This document shows, in pieces, positions 23,483 to 31,763 of a stretch of DNA of 64,000 nt. Below the pieces are notes generated by a model. The model searched no databases, was not told the DNA's origin, and worked only from the letters and a program-made list of their open reading frames with translations. The stretch is from the NCBI GenBank assembly GCA_965227945.1, contig CBDDGQ010000006.1, positions 3,100,001 through 3,164,000 of the forward strand. Reading direction: 5' to 3'. A program made the translations under genes and the position numbers. Origin of the DNA: Azorhizobium sp965227945 (GTDB taxonomy: Bacteria; Pseudomonadota; Alphaproteobacteria; Rhizobiales; Xanthobacteraceae). The stretch's first letter is position 1, and every line of letters begins with the position of its first letter.

Positions 23483-24304
23483 TCAAACCCAAATGCGCGG
23501 CTCGATGGTCTCCATCTGCTTCAGAAGGACGGCGTTGTAATTCGGCCCGTCGGCCCCTGCATGAACGCGCCGATGGCACGTCGGACACAGCGCGATGACA
23601 TAACGGATGTCGTCAGGGCCTCCATCGCTGACGCGTCGGATATGATGGGGCTCGAGATAGGGGCTTCCATCGACCCGCACAAAGGGTGCGGCGCATCCGC
23701 AGCCTTCACAGTGCCCAGAGGCGCGGCGGAGCACATATGCGCGGACATCCCGGCTGCGCTGATAGACCGTCCTGACGGTCTGCCCCGCAACCTGGCCGGC
23801 GGAAGCGGCAGCAATAGCAGCTGTGCGAAGAGTGGAAATGTCGGCTGCGCCCGCAGAAGGGTCGACCACCGGGAAATCGGACTCGTCAACTGCGTCGAGT
23901 GGGCTCAGCAAGAAGACAAATGCGTTTCGGATCGTCCCCACGCGATCTGGGGCCTTGGTTATCTCATAGCCGCCGCAGACCCACTCGCCGTCAAAGCGGA
24001 GCCCGCGCCCTTGCACCTTGTGGAAGAGCAGCAAGGCTTTGCCATCCTTGGAATGTTCGAGGATGGCTCGGTTTCCACGGACCATTGGCATGTCGCCAAT
24101 TTGTCCCTCGCCAAAATAGGCGAACGTCCCATCGTCACGGAGGACATCCGAGTAGCCATGCTGCTCTCCTTCCTGCCCGGTGATGATGATCACGAGAGGA
24201 TGGTGGGCCGGCGTAATGATGCCGCCCTGCTGTTGACCCGCGTAAGGCCCGTGGATGTCGCGCCGACGGTTGTAGATACGGCCGCGTTCGAATTGATGTT
24301 CCAC
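23483..24304 (-). CDS. SRA-like plus HNH endonuclease (McrA-type, type IV restriction-like)
   Basis: The 273-residue protein has an N-terminal domain (RGRIYNRRRDIHGPYAG, then RNAFVFLLSP) that resembles the SRA-type reader of ScoMcrA-like enzymes, which recognise modified DNA. The C-terminal HNH zinc nuclease has Cys199 and Cys202, the EPHHIRRVSDGG core with His220/221, Cys240 and Cys243, and His248. Such enzymes cut methylated or phosphorothioated DNA. In a prophage it would protect the lysogen against other phages. It is leftward, like HicB, and against the surrounding operon, the usual mark of cargo. Confidence 0.83.
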   Translation of the reverse strand: MEHQFERGRIYNRRRDIHGPYAGQQQGGIITPAHHPLVIIITGQEGEQHGYSDVLRDDGTFAYFGEGQIGDMPMVRGNRAILEHSKDGKALLLFHKVQGRGLRFDGEWVCGGYEITKAPDRVGTIRNAFVFLLSPLDAVDESDFPVVDPSAGAADISTLRTAAIAAASAGQVAGQTVRTVYQRSRDVRAYVLRRASGHCEGCGCAAPFVRVDGSPYLEPHHIRRVSDGGPDDIRYVIALCPTCHRRVHAGADGPNYNAVLLKQMETIEPRIWV

Positions 24305-24328
24305 GTGCAGCCCCTCCGGAAACGATTC

Positions 24329-24634
24329 ATGTCGTTATCGGATCGCTTGGTGCCGAGGGGCAAGCTCACTGTTGCCGCAGAGCTTCGTGAGCTCGACATA
24401 ATCGATCTCGATGGCGCCGCCTACATGATCGTAGTCACTTGCTTACGGATGCTCCCTCCACGCGAGCGCCGCAACGCCAACGACTGTTCGCACGACATCA
24501 TCATGAAACTCCGGCCCGCGCAGGACGGCACCGTGCTTCCGTTCACCCTCGACGTCCGCACTGTCGCCCGACAGCAAAGCGAGGACGAATCCGAGGCGTA
24601 CCGGTGTGCGGTGATGATGGATTACGGGTCGTGA
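24329..24634 (+). CDS. Hypothetical phage protein
   Basis: From MSLSDRLVPRGKL the product is 101 residues; an ATG at 24296 would overlap the divergent nuclease start. The sequence (ELRELDIIDLDGAAYMIVVT, later PFTLDVRTVARQQ) is well balanced and protein-like. It may resume the early operon after the leftward cargo. Family unknown. Confidence 0.65.
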   Translation: MSLSDRLVPRGKLTVAAELRELDIIDLDGAAYMIVVTCLRMLPPRERRNANDCSHDIIMKLRPAQDGTVLPFTLDVRTVARQQSEDESEAYRCAVMMDYGS

Positions 24635-24771
24635 GCCTCCTTTCGCCAATTAATGAAAGAGTGATCCCAGAGCTGATGACCGGCGCGACGCCAGCGGTTC
24701 GCCTCATCGAGGCCGGCGATAACCTTTTCGGCATGAGCAGAAATTCGCAGACCTGGAAGGCGGCGCCGTGA
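24631..24771 (+). CDS. Very small phage protein
   Basis: A GTG start overlaps the previous stop (GTGA), and the 46-residue frame ends overlapping the primase start. Coupling on both sides supports it. It has LMTGATPAVRLIEAG but no recognised family. Confidence 0.5.
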   Translation: MSLLSPINERVIPELMTGATPAVRLIEAGDNLFGMSRNSQTWKAAP

Positions 24772-25892
24772 GAGACGACGCCGACGAGATCAGCGCCCGC
24801 CTTGCCGACGATATCAAGGGGGTACTGAACACTCTGGCCCCTGGCTGGCGGGAGGTGCGCGGTCGCGGATACCTGACGCCGACAGAGAAAAATCTGGGCT
24901 CGTTCCAAGTGCACGTCACCGGCGCGCGCCAGGGCCAGTGGTACCGGCATTCCAGGAAGGTCGGCGGCGGCGTGGTCAAGTTGGTCGCCTACCTGCTGTC
25001 GGACAATGAAAGCCCGTCGAAGGAGGATTTTAAGGAGGCATTCCAGTGGGCCCGCCGTCATCTCGGCATGACCGAGGAGGTCGAGACCGAGGAGAGCCGG
25101 CAGCGCCGGGAAGAGGCGGCGCGCCGGCGCAAGGCCGACCGCGAGCGTGACCAGCGGCTGGAGGAGGTAAAGCGCCGGCGCAAGGCTGAGACGGCGCAGG
25201 AGGTCTGGGCGCAGTGCAGCCCCATCGCCGGCACCCTGGCGGAGGACTATCTCAATGTCCGAGGAGTCCCGACTCCGCCCCACGGCTGGCCCGACGTGCT
25301 TGGCTTCCATCACAGCCTGGAGTGGGAGCTCGGATCCGTCTGGGAGGGCGAGGGCGAGGCCAAGCGCAAGGTGCAGGACGGGCCGTATTTCCCCTGCCTT
25401 GTCGGTCGGGTCCAGGATGCGGTCGGCGACACGGTCGCGGTATGGCGCGTGTTCCTCGATCCACTGACCGGCGGCAAGGCGCCCGTGGATAACCCCAAGG
25501 TGGGGATGGGGCCGGCCGGCGGCGGCGCGGTGCGGATCGGCGGGCTGGGCCCGAAGATCGGCGTGGGGGAGGGCATGGAGTCGGCCCTCGCGGCGTGGAC
25601 GATCGAAGGCTATCGCTTCCCGATCTGGGCCACCCTCTCTACCTCCGGGATGATCGGGTTTGAGCCGCCGATGGAGGTGGAGCGGATCCGCATCTATCCC
25701 GACGGGGATCTGCCGCAAGAGCACAACGGCATGATCCGGGCGCCACCCGGCCTGGAGGCGGGCCGGAAGCTGCGGGAGCGGATGATCCCGGCGGGGGTCC
25801 CGACCGGCATCGAAGAGCCGCCATTCAATGCAGATTTCCTCGACGTCCTGAACAGCTTGAGAAAAAAAGAAGACAGCCATGGCCAAGCGTGA
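24768..25892 (+). CDS. Phage DNA primase with Toprim domain
   Basis: The 374-residue protein has an N-terminal region (RGYLTPTEKNLGSFQVH) followed by a charged linker of Arg/Lys/Glu repeats, a PYFPCLVGRVQD segment, and a Toprim-like domain with Glu in IGVGEGMESALAAW and Asp in RIYPDGD. This arrangement is that of short phage primases of the DUF7146/Toprim type. It overlaps the helicase gene that follows, so the two form the replication module. Confidence 0.85.
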   Translation: MRDDADEISARLADDIKGVLNTLAPGWREVRGRGYLTPTEKNLGSFQVHVTGARQGQWYRHSRKVGGGVVKLVAYLLSDNESPSKEDFKEAFQWARRHLGMTEEVETEESRQRREEAARRRKADRERDQRLEEVKRRRKAETAQEVWAQCSPIAGTLAEDYLNVRGVPTPPHGWPDVLGFHHSLEWELGSVWEGEGEAKRKVQDGPYFPCLVGRVQDAVGDTVAVWRVFLDPLTGGKAPVDNPKVGMGPAGGGAVRIGGLGPKIGVGEGMESALAAWTIEGYRFPIWATLSTSGMIGFEPPMEVERIRIYPDGDLPQEHNGMIRAPPGLEAGRKLRERMIPAGVPTGIEEPPFNADFLDVLNSLRKKEDSHGQA

Positions 25893-27237
25893 GTCCACCC
25901 TGGTGAACATCTCCGCCGAGAAGGCTGTCATCGGCGCGGTGCTGCGGTCGGAATCCTCCTATTGGCAGGTCGCCGATCTGCTACGGGCGGATCAGTTCTA
26001 TTTGCCAGTGCATCAGCAGATTTATGGCGTGGTCCGGGACATCTGCGAAGAGGGAAAGAAGCTGTCCCATCCTCTCGTGGTGAGCCGGCTGCCAGAAGAA
26101 GATGAGGAGGGAAATTCCTTCTCCTCCTATCTGGCGGTGCTCCTGAAGAATGCCGATGAGGTGGGCAGCCCGTTGGATTTTGCCGGCGACGTGGCGGACA
26201 TGGCGTCGCGCCGGATGCTGGTCAAGGTAGGGGACTTGCTCGCTAAACGCGCTCGGTCGTTCGAGATGAGTCCGACCGACATCGCTGCGGAAGCTGAGGC
26301 CGCATTGAACGATGTCATGCACGCCACAGCTCCGCGTCGGCCACGGAGATTGAGCGACGCGATACACACGGTGGTGTCGGCCTCAATGCGCGCGCGCGAT
26401 GGCGGTGTCCTTCCTGGATTTGGGACAGGACTGCTTTCCCTGGACGAGATCCTCGGCCGCATCCTGCCCGGAGATCTCGGTTTCATTCTCGGCAGTCAGG
26501 GCGACGGCAAATCAGCGCTTGCCGCACAGATCGGTGTTCACGCCTCGAGGAGTCGTCCGGTGCTGATGTTGCAATTCGAAATGACCGAGGAGATGCAGGC
26601 GGCGCGCGAACTCGCCGCCGCTTCCGGGGTCTCCGTAGGCGATCTCCAAGAAGGGGCGTTCGATTTCGCCCAACGCGACAGCTTGATGGCCGCTGAAGAG
26701 AGCATTAAGCCTTACGACTTCTATATCTATGACGAGCCAAAACAGACGATACGGCAGATCCGGGCCCTTTGCCTCGCGATGAAGCGGACATTTGGGTTGG
26801 GTATGGTGATCATTGATCAACTGGACAAGATCAAAGCGCAGGGTCGGTACAAAGACCGGTTCGAGAAGATGGCTGAGCTGACCGGGGACTTGAAGGATCT
26901 CGCCAAGGACCTGATGGTCCCGATCGTTGTGCTGGCCCAACGGACCCGAGGCTCGCAACGGCGAGATGATCCGACCCCGCATATCCTGGACGCCGACGCG
27001 CCGAGCATCGAGCGCGACGCGGATTGGGTCCTGGCGGTCTGGCGGGAGGAGAATTGGCTTCGGCAGAACAAGCCGGACCAACGCCAGGGTGCTGTAAAGG
27101 AGGACGAGTGGCTTGCCAAGCTGCGGCGGGCTGCGAACACCGCGAAGGTGATCGTGCTCAAGCGGCGGCGCGGGAAAGCCTACGAGGAACGTGAGCTCAT
27201 CTGGGATGGCCGCGTCACCCGATTCCGGGAGCAATAA
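25879..27237 (+). CDS. Replicative DNA helicase, DnaB-like
   Basis: The 452 residues show the DnaB layout: an N-terminal helical domain (SAEKAVIGAVL), a linker, then a RecA-fold core with Walker A GSQGDGKS (205-212) and Walker B GMVIIDQLD (Asp313). VVLAQRTRGSQRRDDP resembles the DnaB motif that reads SQL..R. It would unwind phage DNA with the upstream primase. Confidence 0.9.
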   Translation: MAKRESTLVNISAEKAVIGAVLRSESSYWQVADLLRADQFYLPVHQQIYGVVRDICEEGKKLSHPLVVSRLPEEDEEGNSFSSYLAVLLKNADEVGSPLDFAGDVADMASRRMLVKVGDLLAKRARSFEMSPTDIAAEAEAALNDVMHATAPRRPRRLSDAIHTVVSASMRARDGGVLPGFGTGLLSLDEILGRILPGDLGFILGSQGDGKSALAAQIGVHASRSRPVLMLQFEMTEEMQAARELAAASGVSVGDLQEGAFDFAQRDSLMAAEESIKPYDFYIYDEPKQTIRQIRALCLAMKRTFGLGMVIIDQLDKIKAQGRYKDRFEKMAELTGDLKDLAKDLMVPIVVLAQRTRGSQRRDDPTPHILDADAPSIERDADWVLAVWREENWLRQNKPDQRQGAVKEDEWLAKLRRAANTAKVIVLKRRRGKAYEERELIWDGRVTRFREQ

Positions 27238-27238
27238 C

Positions 27239-28300
27239 ATGTCGAAGGCCGTGACCACCCGTGATCTGATCAACGACGCAAAGGCCGCCCGGGCAGCGAC
27301 TGAAGCCGCACGCGCCGAGCGGAAGCGCCAAGCCGCCCTGATCCACCTCCAGCGCATCTCAGCCCGGGCGGCCGCGGCTTATCAAGTCGATCTCGATCGG
27401 GCCATGAAGCGGGAGGCTGCCAGGCAGCAGATGTATGCCGACGTCCGCGCGGTGCTCGATCTCGAGGCCGGCCAGGACACGCCCGGCGCCCGTTCGATCT
27501 GCGAGAGGATGGCCCGGCAGGCCAAGGCCAGCGACCGGGCCAGGAAGGCCGGTGATCTCCTCAACCTCACCAAGCACACCAAGGTGCGCAAGCGCCCGCC
27601 ACAGGCCGATCCCAACGTCGTCTTCACCGAGGTGAAGGATCCGAACGACGGCGGCCGGCTGACGGTGGCCAAAAACTTCGGCGAGTCCATCGTTACCCGC
27701 TGGTTCAGGAGCGGGATGATCGATGCGAACGAAATGGCGGCGGCGGAGTGGTACCGCGCCCGGTACGAGGCGGCGACCATCGGGACGATCAAGGCCCAGG
27801 ACTTCAGCAAGCCGATCACCGACGGCGGTTTGCCGTCCTCGACCATGAGCGATGCGGCTTTGATGGCGGCCGCGGACGTGGCCGGCGCAGCCGACGCGGT
27901 CCGCACCGCCGCCGGCATGCGGGCCTATCTGGTGATGGAGGACCTGGTGGGGAAGGGCATCCCGCTGAAGGACGTCGCGCCGAAGTGGTCGACGCTGAAG
28001 TACAAGATCGCTGACGGCTACATCATCGGAATCACCAAGGACGCTCTGGAAGCCATCGCAGCATGGAGGGGCCTGGTGGCGTCGCCGAAGCCCAAATTGC
28101 AGACGCAGAAGGACGGGCGCGGACGCAAGATCGTCGCTCCGGCGGTCTTGGTCAGCCACGAACCAGTGACGCCACCGGTGATAACCGAAATAGATAAATT
28201 CGGACAAGTGGTTGAGACGAAGTTGTCGCGCGACCTTCGGGCGGAGTCAGAGCGTCGTCGGGAGCAAAGCGCGAAAAAGATCGTCGTCTCGAGCCGGTAA
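27239..28300 (+). CDS. Phage protein at the end of the early operon, possibly late regulator
   Basis: Starts MSKAVTTRDLIND two bases after the helicase stop and gives 353 residues. The N-terminal third is helical and Ala/Arg-rich; the middle (GESIVTRWFRSGMIDANEM, AEWYRARYEAATIG) and the C-terminal helical region (LKDVAPKWSTLKYKIADG) resemble DUF6456-like regulators in outline only. The position before a terminator and ahead of packaging genes fits a late-gene regulator, which is inference. Confidence 0.65.
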   Translation: MSKAVTTRDLINDAKAARAATEAARAERKRQAALIHLQRISARAAAAYQVDLDRAMKREAARQQMYADVRAVLDLEAGQDTPGARSICERMARQAKASDRARKAGDLLNLTKHTKVRKRPPQADPNVVFTEVKDPNDGGRLTVAKNFGESIVTRWFRSGMIDANEMAAAEWYRARYEAATIGTIKAQDFSKPITDGGLPSSTMSDAALMAAADVAGAADAVRTAAGMRAYLVMEDLVGKGIPLKDVAPKWSTLKYKIADGYIIGITKDALEAIAAWRGLVASPKPKLQTQKDGRGRKIVAPAVLVSHEPVTPPVITEIDKFGQVVETKLSRDLRAESERRREQSAKKIVVSSR

Positions 28301-28349
28301 GTGCTTGACCTAGAATCCGACGGTCGGCATAAATAAGCACGATTCGAGA

Positions 28350-28382
28350 AGAGCGCCCGGCCGGCAACGGTTCGGGCGCTCT
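28350..28382 (+). terminator. Strong hairpin closing the early operon
   Basis: AGAGCGCCCG (28350-28359) pairs perfectly with CGGGCGCTCT (28373-28382); CAGTTTC follows, so the T-run is weak. It lies 50 bases after the last early gene. The 280 bases after it (to 28663) hold no gene I trust. Confidence 0.65.
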
Positions 28383-28663
28383 CAGTTTCATGGCCTTGAT
28401 GCCCTGGAAAGATATCGCGGCACCATCCGCCGCCCTCCGCACGCCGCTCAAGATGCACCCTCGCAAAGAGATTGCGTCAGAGCGGAGGCGTGGCCAGCGA
28501 GCCGGCGTTACACGCGACGGGGACAGAATGCCCGCCCACGGCCCCCGCTGGCCATCCTGCAGTCCATCGGAGGGGATGGGGGGCCCGGTTAAAGCGGGGG
28601 CGAAACGGGGCCCCGGACCGCCCTGGGGGTCAATTCTCGCGGTTGCAGTTAAGAAAAAACCGC

Positions 28664-29083
28664 TCATGACGGCGGCAGGTAGGCCCCTTGATTGTCGAGA
28701 GCCTCAACAGGCACCCGCTCCTCCGTGCCGGGGACGACCTCGCCCGCGCGAACCTCGATGCCACCCAAGGTGCGCTTGTGAGACTGCAGCACGTACCCAG
28801 ATGTCGTTGTCTGTTCGAATTTGAAGCCGTGGACGCGAACCTTCCAACCTCTGCGCTGCAGGGTCGGGCGCTCGTGCGTGTCGTGATGGAACCCAAGGCC
28901 GAAGTCTTCCGCCATTAGCCACCGATTGATCCCCAAGACGTCTTTGTCACCAAGGTCGATTACGGCGTCTGGCATCGGCACCCAACCGTTCCCCGACAAT
29001 GCGGGCGACGGCAGTTCGCTGTCGGGATTTAGATAGAGCCAGCGTTCGTGGTCGTTTTCGTGCTGGTAGGATTTCACCTTCAT
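28664..29083 (-). CDS. Hypothetical leftward phage protein
   Basis: Start MKVKSYQHENDHERWLY at 29083 follows GGAGAAG and gives 139 residues. The sequence is rich in aromatic and charged residues (GLGFHHDTHERPTLQRR, VRVHGFKFEQTT). It is probably an isolated cargo gene because its neighbours read rightward. No family recognised. Confidence 0.65.
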   Translation of the reverse strand: MKVKSYQHENDHERWLYLNPDSELPSPALSGNGWVPMPDAVIDLGDKDVLGINRWLMAEDFGLGFHHDTHERPTLQRRGWKVRVHGFKFEQTTTSGYVLQSHKRTLGGIEVRAGEVVPGTEERVPVEALDNQGAYLPPS

Positions 29084-29319
29084 CGCACTTCTCCAGGCAG
29101 CCCCTAGGGCGCACAGGATCATGCGGAAGTTGAGGTAAGCGCGCTACGACTGATCTAGACCCCCGCCTGTTTTCCGGTGTGTCGGGTAGATGGTCGACTT
29201 AGAAAGCCGGCGCGCAAGGCGCTCCCATAGGAGGCCGCAAGCGCGACAATACCAGCGGGCGGATGCCCGCATCACGAGCCCGCGCAAGTCCTGCGCACCC
29301 ACCGGACGGCCGGCGGGAC

Positions 29320-29583
29320 ATGGACAGCCCCTTGGGCAAGGGCGACTTTTTTGCCCGGCAACGCCAGCGTGGTGGCCGGGGGACGCGCCGGAAGCTCGGG
29401 AGAGCGGCCAGCCCTACCCATCGGCGCAATGCGCGCCGCCCGTTCAGTTGGAATTGGTGTCAGGGGGCACGGGTAACGCGGGCGGAGGCACGGCTGGCAA
29501 TTCTCACGGGAGCGCTGCGAGAGGACAAGCCGCGAACGAGCGGAGTATGCCCCGAAGCCCAGCCGATGGAGAGAACGCCGTGA
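29320..29583 (+). CDS. Hypothetical basic small protein, first of a coupled trio
   Basis: From MDSPLGKGDFFARQ the product is 87 residues and strongly basic; an ATG at 29263 would extend it. It ends in GTGA overlap with the next frame. Composition is poor evidence in this GC-rich stretch, so the call rests mainly on the chain of overlaps. Confidence 0.35.
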   Translation: MDSPLGKGDFFARQRQRGGRGTRRKLGRAASPTHRRNARRPFSWNWCQGARVTRAEARLAILTGALREDKPRTSGVCPEAQPMERTP

Positions 29584-29771
29584 GGCGCCGTCGGAAACAG
29601 CAGCAGCTTTCGAATTCGATGCGGCCGGCGGACAAGGCTATGGCCCGTGAGGTTCGCGGCAGGGAGTGGGAGGCGGCGCTTCGGTGCCGGACGATGCACC
29701 ACCGAAGCCGCGGCCAAGCCAGGATGGGCAGCGCGTGGCCGAGCCCGCATCGGACCTCCGCCCACCGGTGA
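29580..29771 (+). CDS. Hypothetical basic small protein, second of a coupled trio
   Basis: A GTG overlaps the preceding stop and GGAGAG precedes it. The 63 residues (MRRRRKQQQLSNSMRPADKA and on) are very basic at the start, as in small nucleic-acid-binding proteins. The stop overlaps the next GTG. Family unknown. Confidence 0.4.
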   Translation: MRRRRKQQQLSNSMRPADKAMAREVRGREWEAALRCRTMHHRSRGQARMGSAWPSPHRTSAHR

Positions 29772-30067
29772 ACGGGGCCGATCACGGTATGGCTCCTGAT
29801 TCCGCTGCAGCAAGGTCCCGGCGCGCACGGCGCGAACAGCCCCCTGTGAACTCCCAAAGCGGCTTCCTCACCATTCCCGAAGGCAGAAGAGCCCCGACGA
29901 TGCTTGAGACATCCTATGTCCGGTCGACCGACGGATCGGTGATGCTGGAATACGCACCGGGCATGTTCGTCTCGGCGTACATGGCCGATTTGCTCGGGCT
30001 GATTGATCCGAGGGTGGTGAAAGCCGCAGTGAAGCGACACAGGTCCGGGGCCCGTATCGCGGCTTGA
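29768..30067 (+). CDS. Hypothetical phage protein, third of a coupled trio
   Basis: The GTG at 29768 overlaps the previous stop; later starts at 29790 (MAPDSA) and 29900 (MLETSYVRSTDGS) are alternatives. The C-terminal half (VMLEYAPGMFVSAYMADLLG, then DPRVVKAAVKRHR) looks like a folded domain. Precedes the HNH gene. Function unknown. Confidence 0.55.
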   Translation: MNGADHGMAPDSAAARSRRARREQPPVNSQSGFLTIPEGRRAPTMLETSYVRSTDGSVMLEYAPGMFVSAYMADLLGLIDPRVVKAAVKRHRSGARIAA

Positions 30068-30128
30068 GTTGGACCCTCGTGATCGGCCCCGTAAGCGGCC
30101 GCTTCCGCACAGATCCGAGGCGGGCAGC

Positions 30129-30455
30129 ATGGCGCGAGTGAAATGCCTGCCCGGCCGGCTCGGCATAGCGAAGACCCGAGTGTCTTCGCCGGTGGTCAAG
30201 CTGACCGATCCCCACTACGGGACCCAGGCTCACAAGCGCTGGGCCGCCCAGGTGATCCAGCGCGCCGGCGGTCGCTGCCAGTGGCCGGGATGTGGCAAGG
30301 CCCAACCGAAGCACCGCATGTTCGCCGACCACATCGTGGAGCGGCAGGACGGCGGCGCCGAGCTCGACCTGGCCAACGGGCAGGCATTGTGCAGTCGGCA
30401 TCATTCTCTGAAAACCGCCGCTGAACGGGTAAAACGAATGACTATTCGGTATTGA
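30129..30455 (+). CDS. HNH endonuclease of the packaging module, 3' end replaced
   Basis: The 108-residue protein has Cys50 and Cys55 (CQWPGC), DHIVERQDGG with Asp67/His68, and CSRHHS (88-93): a small HNH nuclease like those beside HK97 terminases, where it helps cut cos ends. Its last residues SLKTAAERVKRMTIRY are AT-rich and are repeated in native-looking form at 31251-31289 (MKTAAERAKRIR). The original tail has thus been displaced by the homing endonuclease insertion and a recoded tail supplied. The terminase genes lie 5.6 kb downstream. Confidence 0.88.
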   Translation: MARVKCLPGRLGIAKTRVSSPVVKLTDPHYGTQAHKRWAAQVIQRAGGRCQWPGCGKAQPKHRMFADHIVERQDGGAELDLANGQALCSRHHSLKTAAERVKRMTIRY

Positions 30456-31250
30456 ACGAAATAGAACAAAAAGCGGCCCGAAACAGTGTCTCACCACTGA
30501 GTCAGGCCTAACCATCATCGCTGTAAGGAGCGAAGGTATGGCTATTCGCCAACGTATTTGTCCGCAATGCAGTCGTCAATTTGAATATAAGGTAGGGCGA
30601 GGCAATGACCGGCGCTTCTGCTCGATAAGATGCACTCGCGACGCTGCAATAGCCAAGCAGAAGGTGGAGACGTCAACTCGCGCATGTTCGGTTGAGGGAT
30701 GTAACAAGCCGCCGCGTAGTGCTGGTTCACTCCTTTGCGAGATGCACTACGGGCGCCTGCGCCGCAACGGCCATATGACATTGTTGGCACCTATGCCAGA
30801 GCGCGAGCACAGCGACGGATACATCATCGCCTATGCACCAGGACATCCTCTTTGCACCGAAGGTCGCAATGAGGTTTACCAACATCGTAAGGTATACTTC
30901 GACGCGCATGGCCAAGGTCCATTCACCTGCCATGTATGTGGCGCGCCTCAGTCATGGGAGACCATGCACGTCGATCATCTCGATTTCAACCCGAAGAACA
31001 ATGAGATCGGCAACCTCGCTCCAGCATGCCCAGAATGTAACCAATGGCGGGATAAGGACCGTCGGGTGGTCGCTGGCCAGGCAAAGGCAGAACTAATTAC
31101 CGCCCTCGGCGAAAAGCAGAGCATAACCGAGTGGTCGAGACGGAGTGGTGTGCCGCGATCCACTATAGCCCGCCGCATTGCGGACGGGTGGCCAGTTGAA
31201 TTGGCAATAAATATTCCAAGCGGCCCAACAGGTCGTAAGTACAGCATTTG
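30408..31250 (+). mobile_element. Homing endonuclease insertion with recoded host-gene tail
   Basis: The insert starts at codon 94 of the HNH gene and ends at the base before the displaced tail. The supplied tail and the native tail share eight of ten residues (LKTAAERVKR against MKTAAERAKR) but differ mostly at third codon positions. The insert is clearly lower in GC than its flanks. The junctions (T before, G at the end) and the shared reading frame would also permit a group I intron; I favour a tail-replacing homing element. Confidence 0.7.
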
Positions 31251-31251
31251 A
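30538..31251 (+). CDS. HNH homing endonuclease
   Basis: Starts MAIRQRICPQCSRQFEY after AAGGAGCGAAGG and gives 237 residues. Two small zinc modules (CPQC with FCSIRC, and CSVEGC with LCEMHY) precede an HNH core: CHVCGAPQSWETMHVDHLDF, then NEIGNLAPACPECNQWR. The C-terminus has a helix-turn-helix (SITEWSRRSGVPRSTIARRI), a NUMOD-like DNA-recognition module common in homing endonucleases. Codon use is AT-richer than the prophage. It probably cleaves intact HNH genes of related phages. Confidence 0.88.
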   Translation: MAIRQRICPQCSRQFEYKVGRGNDRRFCSIRCTRDAAIAKQKVETSTRACSVEGCNKPPRSAGSLLCEMHYGRLRRNGHMTLLAPMPEREHSDGYIIAYAPGHPLCTEGRNEVYQHRKVYFDAHGQGPFTCHVCGAPQSWETMHVDHLDFNPKNNEIGNLAPACPECNQWRDKDRRVVAGQAKAELITALGEKQSITEWSRRSGVPRSTIARRIADGWPVELAINIPSGPTGRKYSI

Positions 31252-31289
31252 TGAAGACCGCCGCCGAGCGCGCGAAGAGGATTCGCTGA
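31251..31289 (+). pseudogene. Displaced native 3' tail of the HNH gene
   Basis: Thirteen codons including the stop encode MKTAAERAKRIR with high-GC third positions like the prophage. Joined to codon 93 of the HNH gene it restores an uninterrupted 105-residue HNH protein in frame. It overlaps the last base of the homing endonuclease stop codon. Confidence 0.75.
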
Positions 31290-31320
31290 CCGCTGATCCG
31301 TGACCACTCGGCCGCGGCGG

Positions 31321-31444
31321 ACACAGGCCCGAGTGGGTGTAGGGCACCGGTCCGAGGCGGGGTAGGGCTGGCAGTGCCTCGCTTGGGAGAGGGCGTCGCC
31401 CAGACGGGCATTGATCCGAGCGGGGGGCACAGGCCCGAGCGGGG
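31321..31444 (-). repeat. Two copies of the GGGC-n-GCCC hairpin family downstream of the XRE gene
   Basis: On the leftward strand, CCCCGCTCGGGCCTGTG (31428-31444) and a similar copy (31321-31337) contain GGGC-loop-GYCC mini-hairpins. Partial copies (CCGAG then CGGGG on the plus strand) lie at 31349 and 31417. The 31290-31448 gap has no gene. Confidence 0.5.
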
Positions 31445-31448
31445 TTGA

Positions 31449-31763
31449 TCAACCGACCGTTGATGCCTGGTGGGCCCGCCCGGCAGCGTTCGGCTCCTCG
31501 TCGAGCATATCGGCCGGGACGCCGAAGCGAGTGAACATCACCAGCAGGCGCGACTGGGCAGGGGTGAGGAAGCCTTCCCCGCCCTCGATGCGCCGAATCA
31601 TCTTCGAGACGTTGGCAGGCTTGCCACCAAGGCCCAGGGCAAGCCCTAGTTGCGCGGTCGACAGGCCCAGGCGCTGCCGCGCCTCTTTGATTTCATCACC
31701 GGTCATCGCGTGGCGCCCGTCTGTCTGTCGGCCTGAGAGGCGCCCGCGGATCGGGCCGGCCAC
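31449..31763 (-). CDS. Helix-turn-helix (XRE-type) protein
   Basis: A GTG at 31763 directly follows the upstream stop (TGA-GTG), giving 104 residues; the ATG at 31706 (MTGDEIKEARQRLGLS) gives 85 and is the more typical XRE start. The fold is visible as LGLSTAQLGLALGL then NVSKMIRRIEGGEG. It is the last gene of the leftward block and may control it. Confidence 0.75.
   Translation of the reverse strand: MAGPIRGRLSGRQTDGRHAMTGDEIKEARQRLGLSTAQLGLALGLGGKPANVSKMIRRIEGGEGFLTPAQSRLLVMFTRFGVPADMLDEEPNAAGRAHQASTVG

Noticed and set aside
22973..24634. A 553-codon rightward open frame across HicB and the SRA-HNH gene
   Set aside because: Most of it is antisense to two genes with clear family motifs; only its last part from about 24329 looks like an independent protein and was kept.
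28390..28824. Rightward frame MALMPWKDIAA before the gene at 28664
   Set aside because: Pro/Arg-rich, no ribosome binding site, and overlaps a better leftward gene; the stretch may instead be non-coding.
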